From assembly GCF_030409215.1 (NCBI RefSeq), contig NZ_JAUFPL010000028.1:62001-126000 (forward strand): a stretch of 64,000 bases of DNA, read 5' to 3'. The stretch's first letter is position 1. Each line of letters starts with the position of its first letter. Made by a program: the position numbers and the translations under genes. The stretch comes from Halomonas ramblicola (GTDB lineage: Bacteria; Pseudomonadota; Gammaproteobacteria; Pseudomonadales; Halomonadaceae). Shown one piece after another: positions 41,868 through 51,260 of this stretch. The notes beneath the pieces were generated by a model. The model searched no databases. It was not told the DNA's origin and saw only the letters and a list, made by a program, of their open reading frames with translations.

Positions 41868-44471
41868 GTGCTTGAAGCCTACCGCCAACATGTCGAGGAG
41901 CGTGCCGCCGAGGGCGTGCCGCCGAAGCCGTTGAATGCCGAGCAGGTCGCCGCCCTGGTCGAGCTGCTGAAGAACCCGCCGGCCGGCGAGGAGGAGTTCA
42001 TCCTCGACCTGCTCACCAATCGCGTTCCGCCCGGCGTCGACGAGGCCGCCTACGTGAAGGCCGGTTTCCTCACCGCCATCGCCAAGGGCGAGGCCGCCTC
42101 GCCGCTGATCGACAAGATCCACGCGGTCAAGCTGCTGGGCACCATGCAGGGCGGCTACAACATCGTCTCCCTGGTCGAGCTGCTCGACGACACCGAGCTC
42201 GCCAAGGAAGTGGGCGAGCAGCTCAAGCACACCCTGCTGATGTTCGACGCCTTCCACGACGTGGAGGAGCGGGCCAAGGCGGGCAACGCCGTGGCCAAGG
42301 ACGTCATCCAGTCCTGGGCCGACGCCGAGTGGTTCCTGGCCAAGCCGGCGCTGGAAGAGAAGATCACCCTCAGCGTCTTCAAGGTACCCGGCGAGACCAA
42401 CACCGACGACCTCTCCCCCGCCCCGGATGCCTGGTCACGCCCCGATATCCCGGTGCACGCCAACGCCATGCTCAAGAACGAGCGTGACGACATCGAGCCC
42501 GAGGAGCCCGGCGTCAAGGGCCCGCTCAAGCAGATCGAGGCGGTGAAGGCCAAGGGCTTCCCGGTCGCCTACGTGGGCGACGTGGTCGGCACCGGCTCCT
42601 CGCGCAAGTCCGCCACCAACTCCGTGCTGTGGTTCTTCGGCGACGACATCCCCAACGTGCCCAACAAGCGCGCCGGGGGGTTCTGCTTCGGCGGCAAGAT
42701 CGCGCCGATCTTCTTCAACACCATGGAAGATTCCGGCGCGCTGCCCGTGGAGATGGACGTCTCCAAGCTCGAGATGGGCGACGTCATCGACGTCTACCCC
42801 TACGCAGGCAAGGTGTGCAAGCACGACACCGACGAGGTGCTGACCACCTTCGAGCTCAAGACCCAGTTGATCCTCGACGAGGTGCGCGCCGGCGGCCGCA
42901 TCCCGCTGATCATCGGCCGCGGCCTGACCACCAAGGCGCGCGAGTCCCTGGGCCTGCCCGCCTCCGACGTCTTCCGCCTGCCCGAGCAGCCGGTCGATAC
43001 CGGCAAGGGCTACACCCTGGGCCAGAAGATGGTCGGCAAGGCCTGCGGCCTGGAGGGCGTGCGCCCGGGCATGTACTGCGAGCCCAAGATGACCACCGTG
43101 GGCTCCCAGGACACCACCGGCCCGATGACCCGCGACGAGCTCAAGGACCTGGCCTGCCTGGGCTTCCAGGCCGACCTGGTGATGCAGTCCTTCTGTCACA
43201 CCGCCGCCTACCCGAAGCCGGTGGACGTGGACACCCACCACACCCTGCCCGACTTCATCATGAACCGTGGCGGCGTCTCGCTGCGTCCCGGCGACGGCAT
43301 CATCCACAGCTGGCTGAACCGCATGCTGCTGCCCGACACCGTGGGCACCGGCGGCGACTCCCACACCCGCTTCCCGCTGGGCATCTCCTTCCCGGCCGGT
43401 TCCGGCCTGGTGGCCTTCGCCGCGGCCACCGGCGTGATGCCGCTGGATATGCCGGAATCGGTGCTGGTGCGCTTCAAGGGCCAGCGCAAGCCGGGCGTCA
43501 CCCTGCGTGACCTGGTCCACGCCATCCCCTACTACGCCATCCAGAAGGGGCTGCTGACCGTCGAGAAGTCGGGCAAGAAGAACGCCTTCTCCGGCCGCGT
43601 GCTGGAGATCGAGGGCCTCGAGGACCTCACCGTCGAGCAGGCCTTCGAGCTCTCCGACGCCTCCGCCGAGCGCAGTGCCGCGGGCTGCACCATCACCCTG
43701 TCCGAAGACAGCGTGAGCGAGTACCTGAAGTCCAACATCACCCTGCTCAAGTGGATGATCGCCAACGGCTATGGCGATGCGCGCACCATCGAGCGCCGCA
43801 TCCAGGGCATGGAGGAGTGGCTGGCCGACCCGAGCCTGATGCGCGCCGACCAGGACGCCGAGTACGCCGAGGTGATCGAGATCGACCTCGACGAGCTCGA
43901 CCAGCCGGTGCTGTGCGCCCCCAACGACCCCGACGACGCCCGCCTGCTCTCCGAGGTGGCCGGCGAGAAGATCGACGAGGTGTTCATCGGCTCGTGCATG
44001 ACCAACATCGGCCACTTCCGCGCCGCGGGCAAGCTGCTCGAGAAGCAGCCGGCCGGCAGCCTGAAGACCAAGCTGTGGCTGGCGCCGCCCACCAAGATGG
44101 ACCAGCACCAGCTCACCGAGGAGGGCTACTACGGCATCTATGGCCGCGCCGGGGCGCGCATGGAGATGCCGGGCTGCTCGCTGTGCATGGGCAACCAGGC
44201 CCGCGTGGCGGCCAAGAGCACCGTGGTCTCCACCTCCACCCGCAACTTCCCCAACCGCCTGGGCGACGGCGCCAACGTCTACCTCGCCTCGGCGGAGCTG
44301 GCGGCCGTGGCCGCCGTGGAGGGTCGCCTGCCCAGCGTCGACGAGTATCGTCGCTACATGAGCGAGTTCGACGCCATGGCCGGCGAGATCTATCGTTACA
44401 TGAACTTCCACGAGATCGAGGAGTATCAGAAGGCCGCTTCCAACGTGATTCCCGTCTCCCAGGAAGCCTGA
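41868..44471 (+). CDS. acnB: aconitate hydratase B
   Basis: 867 residues from a GTG at 41868 with GAGGG upstream; the frame is open to 41382 through repeat DNA, which is rejected. AcnB is the main TCA-cycle aconitase. N-terminal HEAT-like domain ([37 protein letters not shown]), then the swivel domain ([19 protein letters not shown]), and the catalytic part with [37 protein letters not shown], and cluster cysteines in [10 protein letters not shown] and [10 protein letters not shown]. Intact. Confidence 0.97.
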   Translation: MLEAYRQHVEERAAEGVPPKPLNAEQVAALVELLKNPPAGEEEFILDLLTNRVPPGVDEAAYVKAGFLTAIAKGEAASPLIDKIHAVKLLGTMQGGYNIVSLVELLDDTELAKEVGEQLKHTLLMFDAFHDVEERAKAGNAVAKDVIQSWADAEWFLAKPALEEKITLSVFKVPGETNTDDLSPAPDAWSRPDIPVHANAMLKNERDDIEPEEPGVKGPLKQIEAVKAKGFPVAYVGDVVGTGSSRKSATNSVLWFFGDDIPNVPNKRAGGFCFGGKIAPIFFNTMEDSGALPVEMDVSKLEMGDVIDVYPYAGKVCKHDTDEVLTTFELKTQLILDEVRAGGRIPLIIGRGLTTKARESLGLPASDVFRLPEQPVDTGKGYTLGQKMVGKACGLEGVRPGMYCEPKMTTVGSQDTTGPMTRDELKDLACLGFQADLVMQSFCHTAAYPKPVDVDTHHTLPDFIMNRGGVSLRPGDGIIHSWLNRMLLPDTVGTGGDSHTRFPLGISFPAGSGLVAFAAATGVMPLDMPESVLVRFKGQRKPGVTLRDLVHAIPYYAIQKGLLTVEKSGKKNAFSGRVLEIEGLEDLTVEQAFELSDASAERSAAGCTITLSEDSVSEYLKSNITLLKWMIANGYGDARTIERRIQGMEEWLADPSLMRADQDAEYAEVIEIDLDELDQPVLCAPNDPDDARLLSEVAGEKIDEVFIGSCMTNIGHFRAAGKLLEKQPAGSLKTKLWLAPPTKMDQHQLTEEGYYGIYGRAGARMEMPGCSLCMGNQARVAAKSTVVSTSTRNFPNRLGDGANVYLASAELAAVAAVEGRLPSVDEYRRYMSEFDAMAGEIYRYMNFHEIEEYQKAASNVIPVSQEA

Positions 44472-44558
44472 TACCCCGGGTTCTGATAGAATCAGGTTCG
44501 ACTCCGATGCTCGCAACATCGAAGGCCGCCGTCCGCGGCGGCCGGAGCCGATGACCGA

Positions 44559-44583
44559 AGCGCCCCCCGGGGCGCTTTTTTTG
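44559..44583 (+). terminator. intrinsic terminator of acnB
   Basis: AGCGCCCC and GGGGCGCT form a tight hairpin followed by seven T. About 90 bases after the acnB stop. Confidence 0.92.
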
Positions 44584-44612
44584 GTTCTTCGCCGATCGGC
44601 GTGCAACCGTAT

Positions 44613-44834
44613 TGTAGGAGGCCAACTCTGTTGGGCGATTGGAGGCCACAGGCCTCCGGCGGGGGCAGCCGACACCTGGCAACACCGCTAGGCGCCTGAC
44701 GGCGCCAGTCGCGCAGCGGAGTCGAGGCGTCGAACCGTGCCCTCCTACCGACAGGTTTCACGCCAAAGTGCGATGAACCTTTTTTTGGGCCCTCCTACAC
44801 CCATCGCCCAACCAACCGAGTTGCCCTCCTACAT
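44613..44834. repeat. cluster of REP-like elements
   Basis: A full element from TTGTAGGAGGCCAACTCTGT to GTGCCCTCCTAC (44613-44748), then two more CCTCCTAC ends near 44800 and 44830. The 44472-44888 gap holds the acnB terminator and these repeats, no gene. Confidence 0.85.
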
Positions 44835-44888
44835 CAACGGGAGTCGCGTTAGGATAGACGCCCATTCCCTGCGCCAAAGGAGCACGCC

Positions 44889-45095
44889 ATGAACCAGGAC
44901 GCCTTCCAGCACAGCATCCGCAAGCTGCTCAAGACGGTGGGGGTCACCACCCAGCAGCGCATCGAGCAGGCCGTCCAGGAGGCCCTCGACGAGGGGCGCC
45001 TGCAGGGCGACGAATCGCTTCCGGCCAGCGTGCGCGTGCAGGTGAACGGGCTCGACCTGGACCTCACCTTCGAGGAGGACATCACGCTTGAGTGA
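44889..45095 (+). CDS. DUF6494 family small protein
   Basis: 68 residues with AAAGGAG before the ATG. The pattern [34 protein letters not shown] and [20 protein letters not shown] is that of DUF6494. Function unknown. Its end overlaps the start of the ABC ATPase gene by eight bases, so it leads a three-gene operon. Confidence 0.8.
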   Translation: MNQDAFQHSIRKLLKTVGVTTQQRIEQAVQEALDEGRLQGDESLPASVRVQVNGLDLDLTFEEDITLE

Positions 45096-46023
45096 CGTCA
45101 TTCTCGTCGAGGGGCTCGGCAAGACCTACGCCGGCGGCTTCCAGGCGCTGAACGACGTCGACCTGGCGATCCGGCGCGGCGAGATCTTCGCCCTGCTGGG
45201 CCCCAACGGCGCCGGCAAGACCACCCTGATCAGCGTGATCTGCGGCTTGGTCAATCCCACCGCGGGCCGGGTGCTGGTCGACGGCTTCGACAGCGTCCGC
45301 GAGTTCCGCGAGGCCCGGGCACGCATCGGCCTGGTGCCCCAGGAGCTGACCAACGACGCCTTCGTCACGGTATGGGACACGGTGAGCTTCAGCCGTGGCC
45401 TGTTCGGCAAGCCCCGGGATCCGGTCCACATCGAGAGGGTGCTGCGTTCGCTGTCGCTGTGGGACAAGCGCCACAACCGGCTGATGACGCTCTCCGGCGG
45501 CATGAAGCGCCGGGTGCTGATCGCCAAGGCCCTGGCCCATGAGCCGGAGATCCTGTTCCTCGACGAGCCTACCGCCGGGGTCGACGTGGAGCTTCGCCGC
45601 GACATGTGGGAGGTGGTGCGCGGGCTGCGCGACAACGGGGTGACCATCATCCTCACCACCCACTACATCGAGGAGGCCGAGGAGATGGCGGATCGCATCG
45701 GGGTGATCCGCCGCGGCGAGCTGGTGCTGGTGGAGGAGAAACACGCCCTGATGCGCCAGCTGGGCCGCAAGGAGCTGACCCTGCACCTGCGCGAGCCCCT
45801 GGAGGCGGTGCCCGCCGCCCTGGCCCATCACGACCTGAGCCTGGCCGAGGAGGGCCATGCGCTGGTCTACCGCTACGATGCCGAGGCCCGCGACGACGAC
45901 CCGACCGGCATCGCCGAGTTGCTGGCCGACCTGGAGGCGACCGGCATCGGCTTCAAGGACCTGCATACCCGCCAGAGCTCCCTGGAGGAGATCTTCGTCA
46001 GCCTGGTCAAGGAGACCGCTTGA
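45088..46023 (+). CDS. ABC-2 type transporter ATP-binding protein
   Basis: 311 residues from a TTG at 45088, inside the DUF6494 gene, with AGGAGG 10 bases upstream. Walker [18 protein letters not shown]-loop IGLVPQELT, signature [18 protein letters not shown], Walker [14 protein letters not shown] and switch [11 protein letters not shown]. The C-terminal extension is typical of the drug/polysaccharide-type DrrA/YadG proteins. Works with the permease that follows; substrate unknown. Confidence 0.9.
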   Translation: MSDVILVEGLGKTYAGGFQALNDVDLAIRRGEIFALLGPNGAGKTTLISVICGLVNPTAGRVLVDGFDSVREFREARARIGLVPQELTNDAFVTVWDTVSFSRGLFGKPRDPVHIERVLRSLSLWDKRHNRLMTLSGGMKRRVLIAKALAHEPEILFLDEPTAGVDVELRRDMWEVVRGLRDNGVTIILTTHYIEEAEEMADRIGVIRRGELVLVEEKHALMRQLGRKELTLHLREPLEAVPAALAHHDLSLAEEGHALVYRYDAEARDDDPTGIAELLADLEATGIGFKDLHTRQSSLEEIFVSLVKETA

Positions 46024-46784
46024 TGAGCCTGGAGTCCGTGAAGACCCTCTACCGCGCCGAGATGGCCCGCAGCCTGCGCACCGTGCTGCAGAGCATCGTC
46101 TCGCCGGTGATCTCCACCTCGCTCTACTTCGTGGTATTCGGCGCCGCCATCGGCACCCGCATCAGCGAGGTGGAGGGCGTCAGCTACGGCGCCTTCATCG
46201 TGCCGGGCCTGATCATGCTGATGCTGCTGACCCAGAGCGTCTCCAACGCCTCCTTCGGGATCTTCTTCCCGCGCTTCTCGGGCACCATCTACGAGATCCT
46301 CTCGTCGCCCATGTCCTACTGGGAGATCGTCCTCGGCTACGTGGGGGCGGCGGCCAGCAAGTCGCTGATCCTGGGGACCATCGTGCTGGTCACCGCGCGC
46401 CTGTTCGTGCCCTACGGCATCGACCACCCGCTGATGATGGTGCTCTTCCTGGTGCTCACCGCGGTGACCTTCAGCCTGCTGGGGTTCATCATCGGCATCT
46501 GGGCAGACGGCTTCGAGCGGCTGCAGCTGGTACCGCTGCTGGTGATCACCCCGCTGACCTTCCTCGGCGGCACCTTCTACTCCATCGACATGCTGCCGCC
46601 CTTCTGGCAGGTGGTGACCCTGGCCAACCCGGTGGTCTACCTGGTCAGCGGCTTCCGCTGGAGCTTCTACGGCATCAGCGACGTCAGCCCCCTGGTGAGC
46701 CTGGGCATGATCCTGCTGTTCCTGGCCGCGGCCCTGGCGGTGGTGGCCTGGATCTTCCGCACCGGCTATCGGCTCAAGCCCTAG
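46023..46784 (+). CDS. ABC-2 type transporter permease
   Basis: 253 residues, six predicted membrane segments ([91 protein letters not shown]). [21 protein letters not shown] is the conserved cytoplasmic loop of YadH-like permeases. The start overlaps the ATPase stop by one base (TGATG). Confidence 0.9.
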   Translation: MSLESVKTLYRAEMARSLRTVLQSIVSPVISTSLYFVVFGAAIGTRISEVEGVSYGAFIVPGLIMLMLLTQSVSNASFGIFFPRFSGTIYEILSSPMSYWEIVLGYVGAAASKSLILGTIVLVTARLFVPYGIDHPLMMVLFLVLTAVTFSLLGFIIGIWADGFERLQLVPLLVITPLTFLGGTFYSIDMLPPFWQVVTLANPVVYLVSGFRWSFYGISDVSPLVSLGMILLFLAAALAVVAWIFRTGYRLKP

Positions 46785-46825
46785 GCGGGTATCATGCCCG
46801 CCCCGTTCCCGACGACGGAGCCGTC

Positions 46826-47827
46826 ATGCCGATCCTCAATGCCATCGTCCATCGCATCGACAAGCCCAGCGACCAGCCGGCCCGGCTGGTGCCCGCCGAC
46901 GCCGCCCTGCCCGCCTCGGATACCCTCGACGCCCTGCTCGAGGGGCTGACCCGCGCCTACCACGCCAAGGGCAAGGCCTGGGGACACTTCGCCGAACCCG
47001 GCAGCGAGGCGGCCTCGCCGCTGGCCGCGGAGCTCGCCGACCACCTGGCGGGCGAGCGCGACTTCGTCGCCTTCACCCGCGGCGTGGCCGAGCGCGTCAC
47101 CGCCCTGGTGGACGCCCACCTCTCGCTCTCCGGCGAGCTGCTGTTCCTCGACACCCGCTTCGGCGACGCCCGCTTCCTGACCCTGGCGCTGCTGCACCAC
47201 CGCGAGGGCTTCGGGGTGGACGACGCGCGCGCCGTGGTCCCGGCCCGCCAGCTCAACCTGGCCCAGATGAGCCTGGCGGCGCGCATCGACCTCGCTCAGT
47301 GGCAGGCCGGGGGCGACTCGAAGCAGTACCTCTCCTGGGTCCGCGACCGCGGCGGCAAGGCGCTCGCCGAGGGCTTCGCCGCCCTGCTGGGCGCGGTGGA
47401 GGGGGTCGACGCCAGCGGCGAGACCCGCACCCTGCTCAAGGCCTTCAGCGACTACGTGGAGCACGAGGACCTGCCGGAGGAGGCCAGCCGCGAGAAGACC
47501 GAGACGCTGATCGACTACGCCAGCGACCAGGCCAGCCGCGGCGAGCCGATCACCCTGGAGGAGCTCTCGGAGCTGCTCGACGAGCAGGAGCCCAAGGCGT
47601 TCTTTGATCATATCCGCAACGCCGACTACGGCCTGTCGCCGGAGATCCCGCCGGACCGCAAGGCGCTGAACCAGTTCCGCCGCTTCACCGGTCGCGCCGG
47701 CGGGGTGTCGATCAGCTTCGACTCCCACCTGCTGGGCTCCAGCGTGGAGTACGACGAGGACGCCGACCGCTTGATCATCAAGCAGGTGCCCAAGCAACTG
47801 AAGGAACAGCTCAGGCGTCAAGGCTGA
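46826..47827 (+). CDS. yejK: nucleoid-associated protein YejK/NdpA
   Basis: 333 residues from the ATG at 46826. Typical length. Recognisable are MPILNAIVHRIDKP, FLDTRFGDARFLTLALLHH, ARQLNLAQMSLAARIDLAQW, YLSWVRDRGGKALAEGF and the C-terminal FRRFTGRAGGVSISFDSHLLG. Known members are nucleoid-bound spermidine-fraction proteins that can bind topoisomerase IV. Confidence 0.92.
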   Translation: MPILNAIVHRIDKPSDQPARLVPADAALPASDTLDALLEGLTRAYHAKGKAWGHFAEPGSEAASPLAAELADHLAGERDFVAFTRGVAERVTALVDAHLSLSGELLFLDTRFGDARFLTLALLHHREGFGVDDARAVVPARQLNLAQMSLAARIDLAQWQAGGDSKQYLSWVRDRGGKALAEGFAALLGAVEGVDASGETRTLLKAFSDYVEHEDLPEEASREKTETLIDYASDQASRGEPITLEELSELLDEQEPKAFFDHIRNADYGLSPEIPPDRKALNQFRRFTGRAGGVSISFDSHLLGSSVEYDEDADRLIIKQVPKQLKEQLRRQG

Positions 47828-47907
47828 AAATGATCACCCCCGTCCATCGCGAGGACCTGGCTGTTTTCATGCTCCGCCGATGACATGTTTAATACAACAA
47901 GCTCTTG

Positions 47908-47923
47908 TTTTTAATATTAAAAA
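47908..47923. promoter_or_regulatory. 16-bp AT palindrome in the gap before the diguanylate cyclase
   Basis: TTTTTAATATTAAAAA is perfectly palindromic in an AT-rich island (about 47880-47940), unusual for this GC-rich DNA. Could be promoter or nucleoid-protein binding DNA. The rest of the 47828-48115 gap shows nothing definite. Confidence 0.35.
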
Positions 47924-48115
47924 TGCTCTTCGTAGGAAATAGCTTACCCGCCACGTAGGCGATACCGTGCATTTGCGAAAACCCACTGGCCAGCACCCGC
48001 TTTCCCGGCCAAGCTTGCCCTGACGTGCAGCAGGGCAAGCTTGCACGACGCCCCCCGAGAAACATTCGTCATGTCGGCTGCAGCCAGCCGATGACACAGG
48101 TCCGAGGCGAGCGGT

Positions 48116-49390
48116 ATGGAAAGCAGCGCAGGGAATTCCATAAGGCTGAACTGGCAGGCCGAGTTTGCGGATCCGGAGCGCGAGTCGCTCTACCGGCGCA
48201 TCAGCCTCGCCTACGAGGCCTGCCAGCTGCGTTTCGCGCTCTACATCGCCGCCGGCATGTACCTCGCCTTCATCCTCGCCGACTACGGCGTGCTGGGCGA
48301 CGGCGCCGCCTTCCAGGCCTTGCTGCTGATGCGGCTGACCGTGGTGACCGCCTGCCTGGTGCTGTTGACGGCCGTGTGGCGCAACCCGGCCATGGCCCAG
48401 CGTCCGCTGGCCATCACCGCCGTCTGCTTGCTCGGGATCACCTGCCTGCTGCTGACGATCCCCTTGCGCCCGGAGCCCGAGGGCATGCATATCGCCGCCC
48501 TGATCGTGGCCAGCATGGCGCTCTACCTGTTCATCCCCAATCGCCCCGTCTGGATGCTGGCCGCCAACGCCTACCTGCTGCTGGGGTTTCTGGTGATTAC
48601 CTTGGCCTGGGCACCGATCTCGGGCGTGCTCATGGCCTCCAGCCTGGCGCTGCTGGCCTTCGTGAACCTGCTGGGCTGGCTGACCAACACCCGGCTGAAC
48701 CGACTCAAGCGCGAGCAGTTCGCCCTGCTCCTCGAGGAACGCTCCACCAACCGCAGGCTCAAGCGGGAAATCGAGGAAAGAGTCGCCCTCGAGTCGCAGC
48801 TCCGCGACCTCGCCTGCACCGATGAGCTGACCGGTGTCGCCAACCGTCGTCATTTCTTCGAACTGGCCGAACATGAGCTCAGGCACGCCCGCCGGGACGG
48901 CACTCCCCTGGCGCTCTGCATGGTCGACGTCGACCACTTCAAGTCACTCAACGACCACCATGGCCATGCGGCAGGCGACATGGTCCTGCGCACGATCGCC
49001 GGCTGCTGCCAGGCCGTGCTGAGGGAGTCCGACGTCCTGGGCCGCTATGGCGGGGAGGAATTCGTGATCGCCCTGCCACTCGCCGACCTGAACACCGCCG
49101 CGGCCATCGGCGAGCGACTGCGACGCCGGATCGGTGACCTGTGTCTGCCGATCCTCGAGGGGGGGCCAGCCCTCACCGTGAGTATCGGGATCAGCCGGGT
49201 CGAGGCGGGGGAAGCGACGCTCGAGCCGGCCCTGCTGCGTGCCGACCAGGCCCTCTACGCGGGCAAGGCGCGGGGCCGGAACTGCGTCGTGGTGGCGGCC
49301 CGCCCGACCGGGATCACCCCCCGGGTGCCAAACCACGGGCCCCTGGGGGTGCACGAACCACCGCCGCCCCACGCCCCTCTGGGAGCCTGA
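48116..49390 (+). CDS. membrane-bound diguanylate cyclase
   Basis: 424 residues. Six hydrophobic helices (~41-190) form an unassigned sensor region, a short coiled coil (~195-230) follows, and the GGDEF domain has ACTDELTGVANRRHFFE, NDHHGHAAGD and an intact GGEEF (312-316). The RESD at 303-306 is an RxxD inhibitory site at the correct five-residue distance. It should therefore make c-di-GMP with product feedback. The last ~35 residues are proline-rich and unstructured. Confidence 0.9.
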   Translation: MESSAGNSIRLNWQAEFADPERESLYRRISLAYEACQLRFALYIAAGMYLAFILADYGVLGDGAAFQALLLMRLTVVTACLVLLTAVWRNPAMAQRPLAITAVCLLGITCLLLTIPLRPEPEGMHIAALIVASMALYLFIPNRPVWMLAANAYLLLGFLVITLAWAPISGVLMASSLALLAFVNLLGWLTNTRLNRLKREQFALLLEERSTNRRLKREIEERVALESQLRDLACTDELTGVANRRHFFELAEHELRHARRDGTPLALCMVDVDHFKSLNDHHGHAAGDMVLRTIAGCCQAVLRESDVLGRYGGEEFVIALPLADLNTAAAIGERLRRRIGDLCLPILEGGPALTVSIGISRVEAGEATLEPALLRADQALYAGKARGRNCVVVAARPTGITPRVPNHGPLGVHEPPPPHAPLGA

Positions 49391-49456
49391 CGGCCCCCTC
49401 GACGCCCGGCCGGCGCATCGCGCACACTGGTGGGATAACCGCTTCCCGAGAGCCCG

Positions 49457-51247
49457 ATGACCCCCTCACCCCACCCCCGTGTGCTGCTGCGCCTGCTCAC
49501 CCTGTTGCGCCCCTATCGGGGCCGGCTGGTGCTGGCCGGCATGGCCCTGCTGGTCGCCGCCGCGAGCGTGCTGCTGCTCGGCCAGGGGCTGCGCCTGGTG
49601 ATCGACCAGGGCTTCCTCGCCGACGACCGCGGCGGCCTGCACCGTGGCCTGCTCGCGATGCTGCTGGTGGTGGCGGTGCTGGCCGGGGCCTCGGCGCTGC
49701 GCTACTACCTGGTGACCTGGATCGGCGAACGGCTGGCCGCGGACCTGCGCCGGCGCGTCTTCGACCACCTGCTGACCCTGGAGCCCGCCTACTTCGAGGT
49801 CAGCCCCGTCGAGGGCGGCGGCGGCGCCGGCGAGATCGCCTCGCGTCTCACCGCCGACACCAGCGTGCTGCAGAGCCTGTTCGGCTCCTCGGTGTCGCTG
49901 GCGCTGCGCAACCTGCTGATGCTGGTGGGAGCGGTGATGCTGATGGTGGTGACCCAGCCCTGGCTGTCGGCCATCGTCCTGCTGGGCATTCCCGCCACCG
50001 TGCTGCCGATCCGCTGGTTCGGCCGTCGGGTCCGACGCCTGTCGCGCACCAGCCAGGATCGGGTGGCGGAACTGGGGCGCTACGCCGGCGAGGCGCTCAC
50101 CGGCATCCGCACCGTCCAGGCCTTCCACCACGAACCCGCCGCCCGCCGCGACTACGGCGCCCGGGTCGAGGACGCCTTCGCCAGTGCCGTGGCCCGCACC
50201 CGCCAGCGCGCCTGGCTGACCGGCATCGCCATGCTGCTGGTCTTCGCCGCCGTGGGGCTGATGCTGTGGCAGGGTGGCCACGCCGTGCTGGCCGGCACCA
50301 TGAGCTCCGGCGAGCTGGCGGCCTTCGTCTTCTATGCGGTGCTCGCCGCCGGCGCCGTGGGCACCCTGGCCGAGGTGGCCGGCGACGTGCAGCGTGCCGC
50401 CGGGGCCGCCGAACGCCTGCTGGAGCTGCTCGACGCCCGCCCGCGCATCCGCGCCCCGGCCACGCCCGTGCCGCTGCCGACGCCGGTGGCCGGCGAGCTG
50501 CGCCTGGAGGACGTCACCTTCACCTATCCGGGCCGCGAGACGCCCGCCCTCGCCGGGGTGGACCTGCGGATCCGTCCCGGCGAGCGGGTGGCCATCGTCG
50601 GGCCCTCCGGGGCCGGCAAGAGCACCCTGTTCACCCTGCTGCTGCGCTTCCATGACCCCGAGCGAGGCCGCCTGACCCTGGACGGCATCGACCTGCGCGA
50701 CCTGGATCCGACCGAGCTGCGCGCCACCCTGGGGCTGGTCGCCCAGGAGCCGGTGCTGTTCACCGGCAGCGCCGCCGACAACCTGCGCTACGGCAGGCCC
50801 GATGCCACCGCGGAGGAACTGCGCGCCGCGGCCCGCGACGCCAATGCCCTGGCCTTCCTCGACGCCCTGCCCCAGGGCCTCGACACCCCGCTCGGCCCCG
50901 GCGGCGTGCAGCTCTCCGGCGGCCAGCGCCAACGCCTGGCCATCGCCCGGGCGCTGCTCAAGGATCCCCGGATCCTGCTGCTCGACGAGGCCACCAGCGC
51001 CCTGGACGCCGAGAGCGAACGCCTGGTCCAGCAGGCCCTGGATCGCCTGATGGCGAGCCGCACCAGCCTGGTGATCGCCCACCGGCTGGCCACCGTGGTG
51101 GCCGCCGACCGCCTGCTGGTATTGGACGAGGGCCGCCTGGTGGCCGCCGGCCGCCACGACGAGCTGATGGTCGATAGCCCGCTCTACCGCCACCTGGCGG
51201 AGCTGCAGTTCGGACGCCGGCGTGCCGTCCCCGAGGATAGCGCCTGA
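49457..51247 (+). CDS. ABC exporter, fused permease and ATPase (MsbA/HlyB-like)
   Basis: 596 residues. Six membrane helices in ~20-310 (LVLAGMALLVAAASVLLLG; GLLAMLLVVAVLAGASALRY; LLMLVGAVMLMVV; AFVFYAVLAAGAVGTLAEV) and an ATPase with Walker A VAIVGPSGAGKSTLFTLL, Q-loop LGLVAQEPVLF, signature VQLSGGQRQRLAIARALL and Walker B ILLLDEATSALDAESE. It is a homodimeric exporter by architecture; substrate unknown. The loop VSPVEGGGGAGEIASRLTAD is of the ABCB lipid/drug type. Confidence 0.9.
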   Translation: MTPSPHPRVLLRLLTLLRPYRGRLVLAGMALLVAAASVLLLGQGLRLVIDQGFLADDRGGLHRGLLAMLLVVAVLAGASALRYYLVTWIGERLAADLRRRVFDHLLTLEPAYFEVSPVEGGGGAGEIASRLTADTSVLQSLFGSSVSLALRNLLMLVGAVMLMVVTQPWLSAIVLLGIPATVLPIRWFGRRVRRLSRTSQDRVAELGRYAGEALTGIRTVQAFHHEPAARRDYGARVEDAFASAVARTRQRAWLTGIAMLLVFAAVGLMLWQGGHAVLAGTMSSGELAAFVFYAVLAAGAVGTLAEVAGDVQRAAGAAERLLELLDARPRIRAPATPVPLPTPVAGELRLEDVTFTYPGRETPALAGVDLRIRPGERVAIVGPSGAGKSTLFTLLLRFHDPERGRLTLDGIDLRDLDPTELRATLGLVAQEPVLFTGSAADNLRYGRPDATAEELRAAARDANALAFLDALPQGLDTPLGPGGVQLSGGQRQRLAIARALLKDPRILLLDEATSALDAESERLVQQALDRLMASRTSLVIAHRLATVVAADRLLVLDEGRLVAAGRHDELMVDSPLYRHLAELQFGRRRAVPEDSA

Positions 51248-51260
51248 GCCTGGGTCGGGA

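Noticed and set aside
42435..44675. 746-codon open frame opposite acnB
   Set aside because: Antisense shadow; acnB is complete and unmistakable on the plus strand.
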